Source: an uncultured Bacteroidia bacterium (GTDB lineage: Bacteria; Bacteroidota; Bacteroidia; Bacteroidales; Prolixibacteraceae). From it: a stretch of 45,230 bases of DNA. Below are positions 33,726 through 42,707 of this stretch, in pieces. The translations under genes were made by a program, and so were the position numbers. The notes beneath the pieces are model-generated. The model made no database searches. It was not told the DNA's origin and saw nothing but the letters and a program-made list of their open reading frames with translations. Numbering within the stretch: the first letter of the stretch is position 1; each line of letters begins with the position of its first letter. The DNA is taken from positions 1 through 45,230 of the forward strand of contig CAIVGL010000001.1 of assembly GCA_903905505.1 (NCBI GenBank), read 5' to 3'.

Positions 33726-33739
33726 AATCTACTTACTCA

Positions 33740-33747
33740 CAAAATTA
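33740..33747 (-). promoter_or_regulatory. -7 box for the ABC-F gene
   Basis: Reads TAATTTTG on the minus strand, matching TAnnTTTG, about 15 bases before the ATG at 33725. No clear -33 box. Confidence 0.4.
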
Positions 33748-33922
33748 TTTGCCTTTTTCGGTTGTGTATGATCCTGGTTATAACAGCCAATCACGTAAAC
33801 CATATTTTAGCGGTGCAAAGATACCAAAATTTGAAGGGGCTAGGGGATTTATTTTTACCGCATTAAACTCGAATTAAATTGAGCTAGATGTAAACTTTCT
33901 GCTCAGGTGCAGAATCAATTTA

Positions 33923-33930
33923 TATCTTTG
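33923..33930 (+). promoter_or_regulatory. -7 box for rlmD
   Basis: TATCTTTG matches the -7 pattern exactly and lies 24 bases before the TTG start at 33954. Confidence 0.5.
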
Positions 33931-33953
33931 CACCAAATTTATAATTCAACGTT

Positions 33954-35381
33954 TTGTCAAGAGGAAATAAACCACTGCCACGCTATGATGGCGTAGAGAT
34001 TTTAGATATTGGATCGGAAGGAAAAGCTGTAGCTAGGGTTGATGGAGTGGTGGTTTTTACGACTCATGTAATCCCTGGAGACATTGTCGATCTGCAGGTC
34101 ACAAAGAAAAGGGAGAAATACCAAGAGGCTAAAGTTATTCAGATACAGAAAGATTCACCCGATCGGATTCCGGCATTCTGCGAACATTTCGAGATCTGTG
34201 GTGGCTGCAAATGGCAATACTTACCCTACGAGAAGCAGCTTTTCTACAAACAAAAGCAGGTCTTTGACCAACTAAGCCGAATTGGCAGAATGACGCTTCC
34301 TCCACTAATGCCGATCATTGGATCAGCCACCTCGACGTTCTATCGAAATAAACTTGAGTTCACCTTCTCGAACCGACGTTGGCTAACTCACGAAGAGGTT
34401 CGGTCAGGCAATGAATTTGAGGACATGAACGTCCTTGGATTTCACGTTCAGGGAATGTTTGATAAAGTCCTTAATGTAAATAAATGCTGGCTTCAGACAG
34501 ATAGCTCTAATGATATCCGGAATGCAGTAAAGAAATACGCTTTATTACATAATCTTGCATTTTACGATTTAAAAAACAAAGCTGGCTTCCTGCGAAATCT
34601 CATCATTCGGACCACTAGCACTGGAGAGATCATGGTGATTGTTAACTTTTTCAGAGAAGAGCAAGAAAAGAGAGAACTATTACTTCAGTATCTGATTGAT
34701 AATTTCCCGGCTATCACAACCTTACTCTACGTCATCAATCAAAAAGGGAATGACACCATTACAGATCAGGAGGTAAACATCTTTAAGGGCGATGGGTTTA
34801 TTACCGAGGAAATGGAAGGACTAAAATTCAGGATCGGACCAAAATCTTTCTACCAAACAAATTCACTTCAAGCTTATGAGCTATACAAAGCAACCCGTGA
34901 ATTTGCGGCGCTGACAGGCCAAGAAGTAGTTTATGACCTATATACAGGAACTGGAACGATCGCTTGCTTTGTGGCTAAACAAGCTAAAAAGGTTGTCGGA
35001 ATTGAATATGTACCAGAAGCTATTGAGGACGCCAAGTTAAATGCTTCAAGCAATCAACTTTCGAATACCAATTTCTTTGCTGGTGACATGAAAGAGATTT
35101 TGACCAAGGAATTCATCACAGAACATGGCCATCCCGATGTGATCATTACCGATCCACCACGGGCAGGGATGAGCGATGAGGTTATCAATTCAATCTTATT
35201 CGCTTCGCCGGAACGAATAGTTTATGTGAGTTGTAATCCAGCCACCCAAGCACGTGACATCAGTCTCTTAGGTTCTAGTTATATGGTCACAAAAGTTCAG
35301 CCGGTGGATATGTTTCCACATACCCATCATGTTGAAAATATCGTTTTATTGGAAAAGCTAAAAGAATCTAGCGAGCAATAA
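33954..35381 (+). CDS. rlmD: 23S rRNA (uracil-C5)-methyltransferase RlmD
   Basis: SAM-dependent methyltransferase of 475 residues; RlmD methylates U1939 of 23S rRNA. A TRAM domain fills the N-terminus (VEILDIGSEGKAVARVDG... VVFTTHVIPGDIVDLQV). The iron-sulfur cluster motif is Cys76, Cys82 and Cys85 (FCEHFEICGGCKW), with a later Cys as fourth ligand. The catalytic domain has VVYDLYTGTGTIACF for SAM binding and the nucleophile Cys427 in YVSCNPAT. The start is TTG: an in-frame stop (TAA, 33942-33944) lies just upstream and no ATG or GTG exists before the TRAM domain. Bacteroidota often carry several RlmD/RumA paralogues, so the target base is probable. Confidence 0.94.
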   Translation: MSRGNKPLPRYDGVEILDIGSEGKAVARVDGVVVFTTHVIPGDIVDLQVTKKREKYQEAKVIQIQKDSPDRIPAFCEHFEICGGCKWQYLPYEKQLFYKQKQVFDQLSRIGRMTLPPLMPIIGSATSTFYRNKLEFTFSNRRWLTHEEVRSGNEFEDMNVLGFHVQGMFDKVLNVNKCWLQTDSSNDIRNAVKKYALLHNLAFYDLKNKAGFLRNLIIRTTSTGEIMVIVNFFREEQEKRELLLQYLIDNFPAITTLLYVINQKGNDTITDQEVNIFKGDGFITEEMEGLKFRIGPKSFYQTNSLQAYELYKATREFAALTGQEVVYDLYTGTGTIACFVAKQAKKVVGIEYVPEAIEDAKLNASSNQLSNTNFFAGDMKEILTKEFITEHGHPDVIITDPPRAGMSDEVINSILFASPERIVYVSCNPATQARDISLLGSSYMVTKVQPVDMFPHTHHVENIVLLEKLKESSEQ

Positions 35382-35385
35382 CCGG

Positions 35386-35586
35386 CTATTTCTTACAGGT
35401 TTTTATCCCAAAGAGAGTATAAAGAGGACAAAAACTCACAAAGCTAGTAATCAATAAAATTGCTGCGAAGATCAATAAGACAATGGCTAAAGTGCCACAA
35501 ATAACCTTGGTTACAAAAAGAGCTACAATAACTAATGCAATCAAGACCCGTATGGTCTTGTCTAAGGTTCCCATGTTTTTCTTCAT
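35386..35586 (-). CDS. DUF2892 (YgaP-like) small membrane protein
   Basis: Protein of 66 residues with two hydrophobic segments (about 11-30 and 33-52) and the N-terminal MGTLDKTIRVLIAL, typical of DUF2892 proteins; in E. coli YgaP a similar hairpin is fused to a rhodanese. The end has FCPLYTLFGIKTC, with two cysteines that are conserved in the family. Function is unknown. A free-standing rhodanese occurs at 3016 but 32 kb away, so no link is claimed. It converges with rlmD, four bases apart. Confidence 0.88.
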   Translation of the reverse strand: MKKNMGTLDKTIRVLIALVIVALFVTKVICGTLAIVLLIFAAILLITSFVSFCPLYTLFGIKTCKK

Positions 35587-35636
35587 CGCTTCGTGAATTA
35601 GATTATATTAACAAACAGAAAATAAATTAAATAAAG

Positions 35637-36107
35637 TTAATGAACTTTAGGCAAAGATCCTAAAGTGATAATTTTCCATTTGCCATTCTCCTTCACATGA
35701 GCCTGACCTTTATAACAGCAGGCGCCATGGTAGTTATAGGCCCGTTCATAAATCAATGGGGTAACTTCCTCCCCTTTGACGTTTATAAAACCATATTTTC
35801 CTGCTAGACGAACGGCTGCATATCCGCCAATAAATTTCCATGTGTCATCATATTTAGCCGCAACAACTACTTTTCCGTTCTGATCGATATACCCATATTT
35901 TCCCTGCTGTTTAAATGCTGCAAGGCCTTCATACAAATTATAGGCCAACTCATAATTAGGTGTTACAACGACTGTTCCCTTGGAATCTTTATACCCATAT
36001 AAATTTGTTGATGAATCGTAAAAAGGGGTAACCTGAGCCTTCGAATGCGACGCACTTAGAAGCAGCACCAGGATAAGCAAAAGTCGGATTGGGTTATTTA
36101 TTTTCAT
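35637..36107 (-). CDS. WG-repeat exported protein
   Basis: Protein of 156 residues with a signal peptide (1-24, ending SKA) and WG-type beta repeats: NLYGYKDSKGTVVVTPNYE, GKYGYIDQNGKVVVAAKYD and GKYGFINVKGEEVTPLIYE, each about 30 residues, plus a degenerate fourth (GKWKIITLG). WG repeats occur in many Bacteroidota envelope proteins of unknown role. Adjacent cysteines in GACCYKG may pair in the periplasm. It lies 28 bases after the GH92 mannosidase and could be co-transcribed with it. Confidence 0.85.
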   Translation of the reverse strand: MKINNPIRLLLILVLLLSASHSKAQVTPFYDSSTNLYGYKDSKGTVVVTPNYELAYNLYEGLAAFKQQGKYGYIDQNGKVVVAAKYDDTWKFIGGYAAVRLAGKYGFINVKGEEVTPLIYERAYNYHGACCYKGQAHVKENGKWKIITLGSLPKVH

Positions 36108-36135
36108 ATCGATAGAATCTTAATAGCATCAAAAA

Positions 36136-38358
36136 TTAATTTCCAGGTCGATTCTCTGGCAGCACACCGTACGATTCGGATGGCTGATCTCCCATATAAA
36201 ACACAAGTTCGCCACCCTGAACAAGTTCGGAGTGCTTGATATAAGAGTTCGCATAAGCGATCCCATTCAGTGTTGCTTTTTGAATATAGATATTCTTTGA
36301 ACTCAAATCGATTGCTTGAACGCTAAATTTATTTCCATTTGATAAGGCAAGTTCCGTTTTATTGGCGAGTGGCGTACCAAAGACATAAATTCCATCCGTT
36401 GGATTAACGGGATAAAAGCCGATAGAGCTAAAAATATACCAAGCGCTCATCTGTCCGCAATCATCATTTCCACATAATCCATTTGGCTGATTGCTATAAA
36501 ACTTAGTCCGAATATGATTTATCTTCTCTGCTGTCAGCCAAGGCTTTCCAATGTAATTGTATAAATAAGGAACATGATGACTTGGCTCGTTTGAAAATTC
36601 AGACAATCCATAGAAGCCATTATTTTTCAATTTGCGGTATGGAGCATTGGGAGCATTATACAGGGAGTCAAGTTTCTGTCCAAAGCGCTTTTCTCCTCCC
36701 ATAGCAGTGATCAAGCCCTTCACATCATGAGGAACATACCAAGTATAAATCCAGGCATTTCCCTCTTGAAAACCGAGTGATTCGGTCGGCAAAAACGGAA
36801 CCATCCAAGCTCCTGTTTTATCTTTAGGTCGAACAAATCCGGTCTGCGAATCAAAAACATTCTTCCAGTAACCACTACGTTTTATAAAGGTCTCATATTC
36901 GGCACTCTTATTCAGTTGCTTGGCCACTTGTGCTATACACCAGTCGTCAAAGGCATACTCAACCGTCTTGGTAACACCTCGCTGTCTAGGATCTAAGTCA
37001 TCGGGGATATAGCCATACTGCCGATAGAAGTTCGACTCCCGAATATCTTCATTTGCTGTTACGACCATTGCTTCAAAGGCAAGCTGATAATCAAAACCTT
37101 TAATTCCCTTGAGCATGGCATCGGCGATAATTGGAACAGCATGATAGCCCGGCATAACATTGGCTTCATTGAAATACAGTTCCCATGAAGGGAGAAGACC
37201 ATGTTGTTTATAAAACTCAAGAAATGAAGTGATAATTGAAGGAAGTCGCTCGGTCTGGGACAAAGTGAAAAGTGGTGCTGCGGCTCTATAGGTATCCCAT
37301 AATGAGCTCAAGGTATAGGTATTCGGATGGGCCTGGATTTCCTTGTCAGCTCCAATATAGTTCCCCAAAGCATCGTCGAAACGGAATGGGGCGAAATAAC
37401 AATGATAGGCCGCAGTATAAAAAGTCTCCTTAAATGCCCTATCGTCAGAGGTAACTTTGATTTTTGCAAGTTCTTTTTCCCACAGTTCGGAAGCTGTATT
37501 CTTTACGGCCTCAAAATCCCAATCTTTAATTTCGGCCAGTCCGGCTAATGCGCCTTCAATATTTGCGGTACTAATCGCCACTTTCAGTAAAAGCTGATCA
37601 TTAGCTTTTGTATCGGGAAAGCTCAACGAAGAAGAGATCGTTACTGCACGTCCTTCTTGATCAGAACTAATCTTAACGCTGTCAGCAAAGATGGTTAGAC
37701 TCGAAAATGGCTTACTTGTCTGGGCAGCAAAGAAGACACAGCGCTCACCGACAAAACCCACAGAACGACGGAAGCCCACCAACGTATGATCGTCAATCTT
37801 CTTCAGATAACACTCAAGGGGCAAATCACCATTGTGGCCCACTCGAGCTTCAGTACCATTACCAATTCCAAGATCGAGTCTTAAAATTGGCTGTTTACCT
37901 TCAGGGAAAGTATATCGATGCAGACCACAATGGGTTGTTGCAGTCAATTCGGCATTGATGTTAGACGCTTTTAGTTTAACCTTATAATAACCCGGCTTAG
38001 CTTGTTCATCCTGATGATCAAATTCGCTGATTACACTCTTGGGTGTCGGGGAGCTATTCAGGGTTGGAAAAACTGAAATATCACAAAGATCTTCAGCTCC
38101 TGTGCCACTGTAATGGGTATGACTAAAGCCCCGGATGGTTTTGCTACTATAATGATATCCACTGCACCAGTTATAACCATTTTCGCTATTATCCGGACTT
38201 AGCTGAACCATTCCAAATGGGACTAAAGCTCCTGGAAATGTATGTCCATCTTCGTCGGTACCAATAAATGGATTTACATAATCGGTTAGCCGATCTGAGG
38301 GATTGACCTGACACGAGATCAATAAGACGAAGGCGAATAAAGACAAGAGGTATTTCAT
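36136..38358 (-). CDS. GH92 family alpha-mannosidase lipoprotein
   Basis: Calcium-dependent exo-alpha-mannosidase family, here 740 residues. Residues 1-16 form a lipoprotein signal (VLLISC, Cys16), so it sits on a membrane. GH92 hallmarks are present: DYVNPFIGTDEDGHTFPGA and VPFGMVQLSPD near the start, an N-terminal beta-sandwich, and an (alpha/alpha)6 domain with LSSLWDTYRAAAPL, YGYIPDD and GNDDCGQMSAWYIFSSIGFYP. It likely trims alpha-mannose from N-glycans or mannans; the linkage (1,2, 1,3, 1,4 or 1,6) is not readable. The frame is open to a TTG at 38370, but ATG at 38358 gives the standard signal peptide. No SusC/SusD pair is nearby. Confidence 0.95.
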   Translation of the reverse strand: MKYLLSLFAFVLLISCQVNPSDRLTDYVNPFIGTDEDGHTFPGALVPFGMVQLSPDNSENGYNWCSGYHYSSKTIRGFSHTHYSGTGAEDLCDISVFPTLNSSPTPKSVISEFDHQDEQAKPGYYKVKLKASNINAELTATTHCGLHRYTFPEGKQPILRLDLGIGNGTEARVGHNGDLPLECYLKKIDDHTLVGFRRSVGFVGERCVFFAAQTSKPFSSLTIFADSVKISSDQEGRAVTISSSLSFPDTKANDQLLLKVAISTANIEGALAGLAEIKDWDFEAVKNTASELWEKELAKIKVTSDDRAFKETFYTAAYHCYFAPFRFDDALGNYIGADKEIQAHPNTYTLSSLWDTYRAAAPLFTLSQTERLPSIITSFLEFYKQHGLLPSWELYFNEANVMPGYHAVPIIADAMLKGIKGFDYQLAFEAMVVTANEDIRESNFYRQYGYIPDDLDPRQRGVTKTVEYAFDDWCIAQVAKQLNKSAEYETFIKRSGYWKNVFDSQTGFVRPKDKTGAWMVPFLPTESLGFQEGNAWIYTWYVPHDVKGLITAMGGEKRFGQKLDSLYNAPNAPYRKLKNNGFYGLSEFSNEPSHHVPYLYNYIGKPWLTAEKINHIRTKFYSNQPNGLCGNDDCGQMSAWYIFSSIGFYPVNPTDGIYVFGTPLANKTELALSNGNKFSVQAIDLSSKNIYIQKATLNGIAYANSYIKHSELVQGGELVFYMGDQPSESYGVLPENRPGN

Positions 38359-38405
38359 AGTCAAATTCAAGAATTAAACACTAAATTAGGATGAGACTAG
38401 GACAA

Positions 38406-39326
38406 TCAGATTTTCTCATGCCGTGCAAAGACCGACATAAATCGACCTGGGACTGGAGTCTCATAACGCATCTCTTGGCCACTTACGGGGTGGATAAAAG
38501 AAAGCACTCGAGCATGCAAGCAGGTACGACCAATAAGGTTAAGCTTTGCCCCATATTTCTTATCGCCAACAATTGGATATCCTAACTCTTTCATGTGGAC
38601 CCGGATCTGATTCTTACGGCCCGTTTCAAGTTTCACCTCCACAAGAGAGATCTCATCACCTCGGCGCAGCACTTTATAATGGGTAATAGCTTCATCACCT
38701 TCACCTGGAACCTTTGTTGAATACATGATCAAGGCCTTGTTCTCTTTTAAGTACGAGTGAATAGTACCCTCATCTTTTTCGACAACGCCCTCTACAACGG
38801 CTACGTAGGTGCGTTCGATAATCGCTTCCTGCCAAGATCGTTGTAAAGTGGACTGCACAGCCTCGCTCTTTGCAAACATCATAATACCAGAGGTATCCCG
38901 ATCGAGGCGGTGGACGACAAAAATTCGATTATTTGGATCTTCGCGTTTAACATGGCCGCTTAAAATGCTATATGTGGTTAACAATTTCTCTTTCGCGGTA
39001 GCGATTGAGAGCATTCCGGCTTCCTTTTCGATGACGATGATATGTGGATCTTCAAAGATGATGCGCAACCCTTTGTATCTGATCTGTTCCGGAATCTTAC
39101 CATAGGTTACAGTCACCTGTTGGCCGACTAAAACGGGGTAATCAAATTGGGTAATGGTATGACTTCCCACAGCCACCTGACGATGAGCAAGCAAGGCCTT
39201 AACGGTGGTTCTGCTTTTCCCTTTAAGTTGTTCTAACAAGAATTTCAACAATTCAGAGTTCTCCTTAACCTCTAAATAGACCTGCTTAGGAGATCCCTTT
39301 TCTGAACTGGAAGTTTTTTGTTGCAT
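38406..39326 (-). CDS. RluA family pseudouridine synthase
   Basis: RNA pseudouridine synthase of 306 residues with an N-terminal S4 RNA-binding domain (about 28-80: FLLEQLKGKSRTTVKALLAHRQVAV) and the RluA/RluD catalytic domain. The active site is HRLDRDTSG with catalytic Asp142; other family marks are VEVKLETGRKNQIRVHM and GDKKYG. Specific target (23S rRNA or tRNA) cannot be told because S4-bearing RluA paralogues are similar. The ATG at 39326 starts after no clear Shine-Dalgarno. It lies 45 bases after the lipoprotein gene upstream. Confidence 0.94.
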   Translation of the reverse strand: MQQKTSSSEKGSPKQVYLEVKENSELLKFLLEQLKGKSRTTVKALLAHRQVAVGSHTITQFDYPVLVGQQVTVTYGKIPEQIRYKGLRIIFEDPHIIVIEKEAGMLSIATAKEKLLTTYSILSGHVKREDPNNRIFVVHRLDRDTSGIMMFAKSEAVQSTLQRSWQEAIIERTYVAVVEGVVEKDEGTIHSYLKENKALIMYSTKVPGEGDEAITHYKVLRRGDEISLVEVKLETGRKNQIRVHMKELGYPIVGDKKYGAKLNLIGRTCLHARVLSFIHPVSGQEMRYETPVPGRFMSVFARHEKI

Positions 39327-39370
39327 ATTTTTAGTTATTTACCGATAAAATCTTTAGCGTCAAATCGCCT

Positions 39371-40255
39371 TCAATGATATACTTTTTCTAGCAGAAATGA
39401 GTCTACTTTCTCCGTGTAATTATAATTGGTTGTCTTAAGCATCTCCAGATAATCCTTCACCAAATGACCACTTTTACTATCTGGGTGATTCACAACAAAG
39501 TTTTCAAGCGATAGTCTTAGGCTATCGTGAAGCTGACTTGTGTTTGGATTAAAAGCTCTTGCATTATCGGTGCCTAAAAGATATGCCCCGAGATATTGCG
39601 TATATTCATCCTGCACTAATCGAATTTCTATAAAATCAGGATAACGCCCCATAAAGCTCTCCCAAGTTAAAATTCGAGAAACCAAAGAATCTGACACAAT
39701 AGCAATCTTGCCATCCTTACGGAACGGAATATCTTGTTCCTTACTGGCTATTGTTAAATATTCACGAAATGAAGAAGATAGTCGTGATCCAAAATTTTTG
39801 AGCAGATAATTATTTTGTGTCTTCAGACTAAATATTCCTTTATCTGAGACCAATCTCAATCCACGACTGGCAAATTCTGCGTTTAAGGAACTCTGAGATT
39901 TACTACTTGCTAACTGTGAAGCAACCTGCTCATTGCTCTCAACATAAATATCGGCAAGACGGGTATAAAAGTCATAAAAACTAACAAACATCGAATCAGA
40001 AACTAGACTATCTGCAGTGCTTTTAAGAATAATATTTTTAGCCGCATCCAAAGAGGCAAGCTCAGCTGGATCGATCTGCTGCAGCACTTTACGATAATCT
40101 GATGCAGTATGGATTTCAACTTTTTCGAGTTGTCCAGGGGTCAGAATCTGGTCGTGATTAGTTCCAAGTCTTTTGAATGGTTCTGAAGAGTTTCTGACGC
40201 CGCAAGCCAAGAGAACCATAAGAAACAAAGAGAACAGAACTTGACGCATAGCCAT
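39371..40255 (-). CDS. Unrecognised lipoprotein
   Basis: Protein of 294 residues I do not recognise. The N-terminus is a lipoprotein signal (SLFLMVLLACG, Cys18), so it is probably membrane-anchored in the envelope. The rest is mostly helical-looking, hydrophilic and Ser/Leu/Asp-rich with no cysteines in the mature chain beyond the lipidated one. Segments such as LADIYVESNEQVASQLASSKSQ and TWESFMGRYPDFIEI give no family clue. It lies between an RluA-type gene and pgi, 70 bases after pgi, and could be part of the lysS-gpsA-pgi transcript. ATG at 40249 is an alternative start. Confidence 0.8.
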   Translation of the reverse strand: MAMRQVLFSLFLMVLLACGVRNSSEPFKRLGTNHDQILTPGQLEKVEIHTASDYRKVLQQIDPAELASLDAAKNIILKSTADSLVSDSMFVSFYDFYTRLADIYVESNEQVASQLASSKSQSSLNAEFASRGLRLVSDKGIFSLKTQNNYLLKNFGSRLSSSFREYLTIASKEQDIPFRKDGKIAIVSDSLVSRILTWESFMGRYPDFIEIRLVQDEYTQYLGAYLLGTDNARAFNPNTSQLHDSLRLSLENFVVNHPDSKSGHLVKDYLEMLKTTNYNYTEKVDSFLLEKVYH

Positions 40256-40325
40256 GACGATTAAAATTTAAGCTATCCTTGAAATACAACATCCAGAATC
40301 AGCACCACAGGTTAAGTTTCCCAAC

Positions 40326-41675
40326 TTATCCCAACCGAGCTTTTAATTCCGCAGTCTCCTTTTCGAAGCCTGGCTTTTCAAGAAGGGCAAACATATTTTT
40401 CTTATACGCCTCAACTCCAGGCTGATCAAATGGATTAACATCAAGCAAATAACCACTTATGCCACATGCTATTTCAAAGAAATAGATCAATTGCCCCAAG
40501 TAGAATTCATTTAACTGAGGGATGTTAATCTTAATATTTGGCACTCCCCCATCCACATGGGCGATCATTGTACCAAGTTCAGCCATTTTATTGATGTAGT
40601 CGACGCGTTTCCCAGCAAGAAAATTTAATTTATCTAAATCGTCCTTATCTTCTGGAACCAAAACTTCATTATTTACTTGGCCTACAGATAAAACGGTTTC
40701 AAACAACATGCGCTCTCCCTCTTGGATATATTGACCCATCGAATGCAGATCGCTTGAGAAATCTACGCTAGCAGGAAATATTCCTTTAAATTCTTTTCCC
40801 TCCGATTCGCCATAAAGCTGTTTCCACCACTCAGCAAAAAAATGAAGCTTTGGATTATAGTTCACCATAATCTCAACTTTCTTCCCCTTTGCATAGAGGG
40901 CATTTCGGACAGCGGCATATTGAGCTGCCATATTTTGTTCAAATGGCACATCTGCACCACAGGCTAATTCCATGGACTGAGCACCTCGAACCAACTCTCT
41001 AACATCGAATCCAGCAATAGAAATGGCGATTAGACCAACGGGCGTGAGCACCGAATATCGACCACCAACATCATCTGGAATGACAAATGTTTTATAACCC
41101 TCTTCAGCAGCAAGAGTCTTTAATGCGCCGCGTTCGCCATCAGTAATGGCAATGATACGTTTACGAGCTTCATCAACACCATATTTTTCTTCTAGATCTT
41201 GTTTAAGAAGTCGGAATGCTAGAGCTGGCTCAGTGGTTGTTCCAGACTTAGAGATTATAGCACATGCCCACTCTTTAGTATCAAGCAAGTCACGCAATTC
41301 AAAAAGATAATCTTCGCTAATATTTTGTCCAGCAAACACGACTAAAGGGGCTTCAAAGCTTCCTTTAATGTGAGAAAATGAGTCAGACAAAGCATCAATA
41401 ACAGCCTTGCTACCTAGGTATGAGCCTCCGATACCAATAACGACGAAAATCTCAAGGTGTTTAGATTTAAGTTTCAGGGTCACCTTTTCGATCTCTTCAA
41501 GAACAGACTCTGAGATACTCGACGGAAGGTCTACCCAACCTAGGAAATCGTTTCCTTTACCTGTTTTATCGCGAAGAGCAATATTTTGTAGTTCTGCAGA
41601 TTTCTTGTAAGCCTGAATCTCTTCGTTAGAGACGAAATCGTGAACCTTATCTAATTGCAATGATATATTTGACAT
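40326..41675 (-). CDS. pgi: Glucose-6-phosphate isomerase
   Basis: Cytoplasmic glycolytic and gluconeogenic isomerase of 449 residues, the length of the short bacterial form (Bacillus-type) rather than the 549-residue E. coli type. Visible: [19 protein letters not shown] (79-97) of the sugar-phosphate binding SIS domain, [15 protein letters not shown], the [12 protein letters not shown] signature, [10 protein letters not shown] with the probable catalytic Glu, and HMGVP-equivalent DQPGVEAYK near the end. Third in the minus-strand run after lysS and gpsA, 15 bases after gpsA. Confidence 0.96.
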   Translation of the reverse strand: MSNISLQLDKVHDFVSNEEIQAYKKSAELQNIALRDKTGKGNDFLGWVDLPSSISESVLEEIEKVTLKLKSKHLEIFVVIGIGGSYLGSKAVIDALSDSFSHIKGSFEAPLVVFAGQNISEDYLFELRDLLDTKEWACAIISKSGTTTEPALAFRLLKQDLEEKYGVDEARKRIIAITDGERGALKTLAAEEGYKTFVIPDDVGGRYSVLTPVGLIAISIAGFDVRELVRGAQSMELACGADVPFEQNMAAQYAAVRNALYAKGKKVEIMVNYNPKLHFFAEWWKQLYGESEGKEFKGIFPASVDFSSDLHSMGQYIQEGERMLFETVLSVGQVNNEVLVPEDKDDLDKLNFLAGKRVDYINKMAELGTMIAHVDGGVPNIKINIPQLNEFYLGQLIYFFEIACGISGYLLDVNPFDQPGVEAYKKNMFALLEKPGFEKETAELKARLG

Positions 41676-41690
41676 GATATTGTAATTATT

Positions 41691-42695
41691 TTAACGCAAA
41701 TGCTCTGTTAATAATCGGATCTCGATAGCTGGCGAGATATTCTCATAGATGATGTTATAGACCGAATCAGTTATCGGCATATTAATATGATACTGAAGGT
41801 TAAGCTCTTTGATACACTTTGTCGAATAATAACCTTCGGCAATCATATCCATTTCGAGCATGGCTGAACGGACGGTATACCCTTTTCCAAGCATGGTTCC
41901 AAAGGCCCTATTGCGTGAGAAATGTGAATAGCCAGTAACCAATAGATCGCCCAGATAAGCTGACGATTTAATATCTCTAGTAATCGGATGAACCGTATCG
42001 ACAAACCGTTTAATCTCTTGAATTGCATTCGACATCAGCACGGCCTGGAAATTATCGCCATAGCGCAAGCTATGAGAGATCCCGCAAGCGATTGCCATAA
42101 TATTTTTCAATACAGCTGAATATTCAGTACCCCAAATGTCATCAGAGATATGAGTCCGAATCGAAGGGCTCTCCAAAAGCATCGCAAATTGGCGTGCTCG
42201 TTTGACATCTGGACTGGCAATAGTGAGGTAAGAGAGAAGATCACGAGCCACCTCTTCAGCATGGCAAGGACCTGCAATAACTGCAAACTGATCAAAAGGC
42301 AAGTCGTAAAACTCATGAAAGAATTCACCTACCACTAAGTTGTCATCAGGGATTATCCCTTTAATTGCCGATACAACATAGCGCTCACCAATTGGAACAG
42401 TGAGATGACTTAGGGTATCTTTAAGAAATGCTGATGGGGTAACAAATACCAGAATATCAGAATCTTCAACAATTTTATTGATGTCGGTATAGAAATTAAT
42501 CTTTGACATGTCAAATTCTACAGATCGCAAGTAGTTCGGATTATGTCTAAACTTTTTGAATAGTTCAATATTCTCCTCTTTACGTATAAACCAATTTAAT
42601 TCTGGTACGTTATAGGCCAGAATTTTAGCTAACGCAGTAGCCCAGCTTCCACTTCCTATAATTGCGACCCGGCTTTTTTCACTTATTTCAGTCAT
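41691..42695 (-). CDS. gpsA: Glycerol-3-phosphate dehydrogenase [NAD(P)+]
   Basis: Makes sn-glycerol 3-phosphate from dihydroxyacetone phosphate for phospholipid synthesis; 334 residues, normal length. The dinucleotide motif VAIIGSGSWATALAK is at 10-24, followed by the family segments HNPNYLRS, VFVTPSAFL and VSAIKGI; IAGPCHAEEVA and LKNIMAIACGI supply the catalytic Lys region. The C-terminal helical domain has SSAYLGDLLVTGYSHFSRNRAFG. It starts 12 bases after the lysS stop and ends 15 before pgi, so the three are likely one transcript. Cytoplasmic. Confidence 0.96.
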   Translation of the reverse strand: MTEISEKSRVAIIGSGSWATALAKILAYNVPELNWFIRKEENIELFKKFRHNPNYLRSVEFDMSKINFYTDINKIVEDSDILVFVTPSAFLKDTLSHLTVPIGERYVVSAIKGIIPDDNLVVGEFFHEFYDLPFDQFAVIAGPCHAEEVARDLLSYLTIASPDVKRARQFAMLLESPSIRTHISDDIWGTEYSAVLKNIMAIACGISHSLRYGDNFQAVLMSNAIQEIKRFVDTVHPITRDIKSSAYLGDLLVTGYSHFSRNRAFGTMLGKGYTVRSAMLEMDMIAEGYYSTKCIKELNLQYHINMPITDSVYNIIYENISPAIEIRLLTEHLR

Positions 42696-42707
42696 CCTAC
42701 CGAGTAT

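Noticed and set aside
38359-38370. TTG start of GH92 at 38370
   Set aside because: ATG 38358 gives a standard lipoprotein signal peptide.
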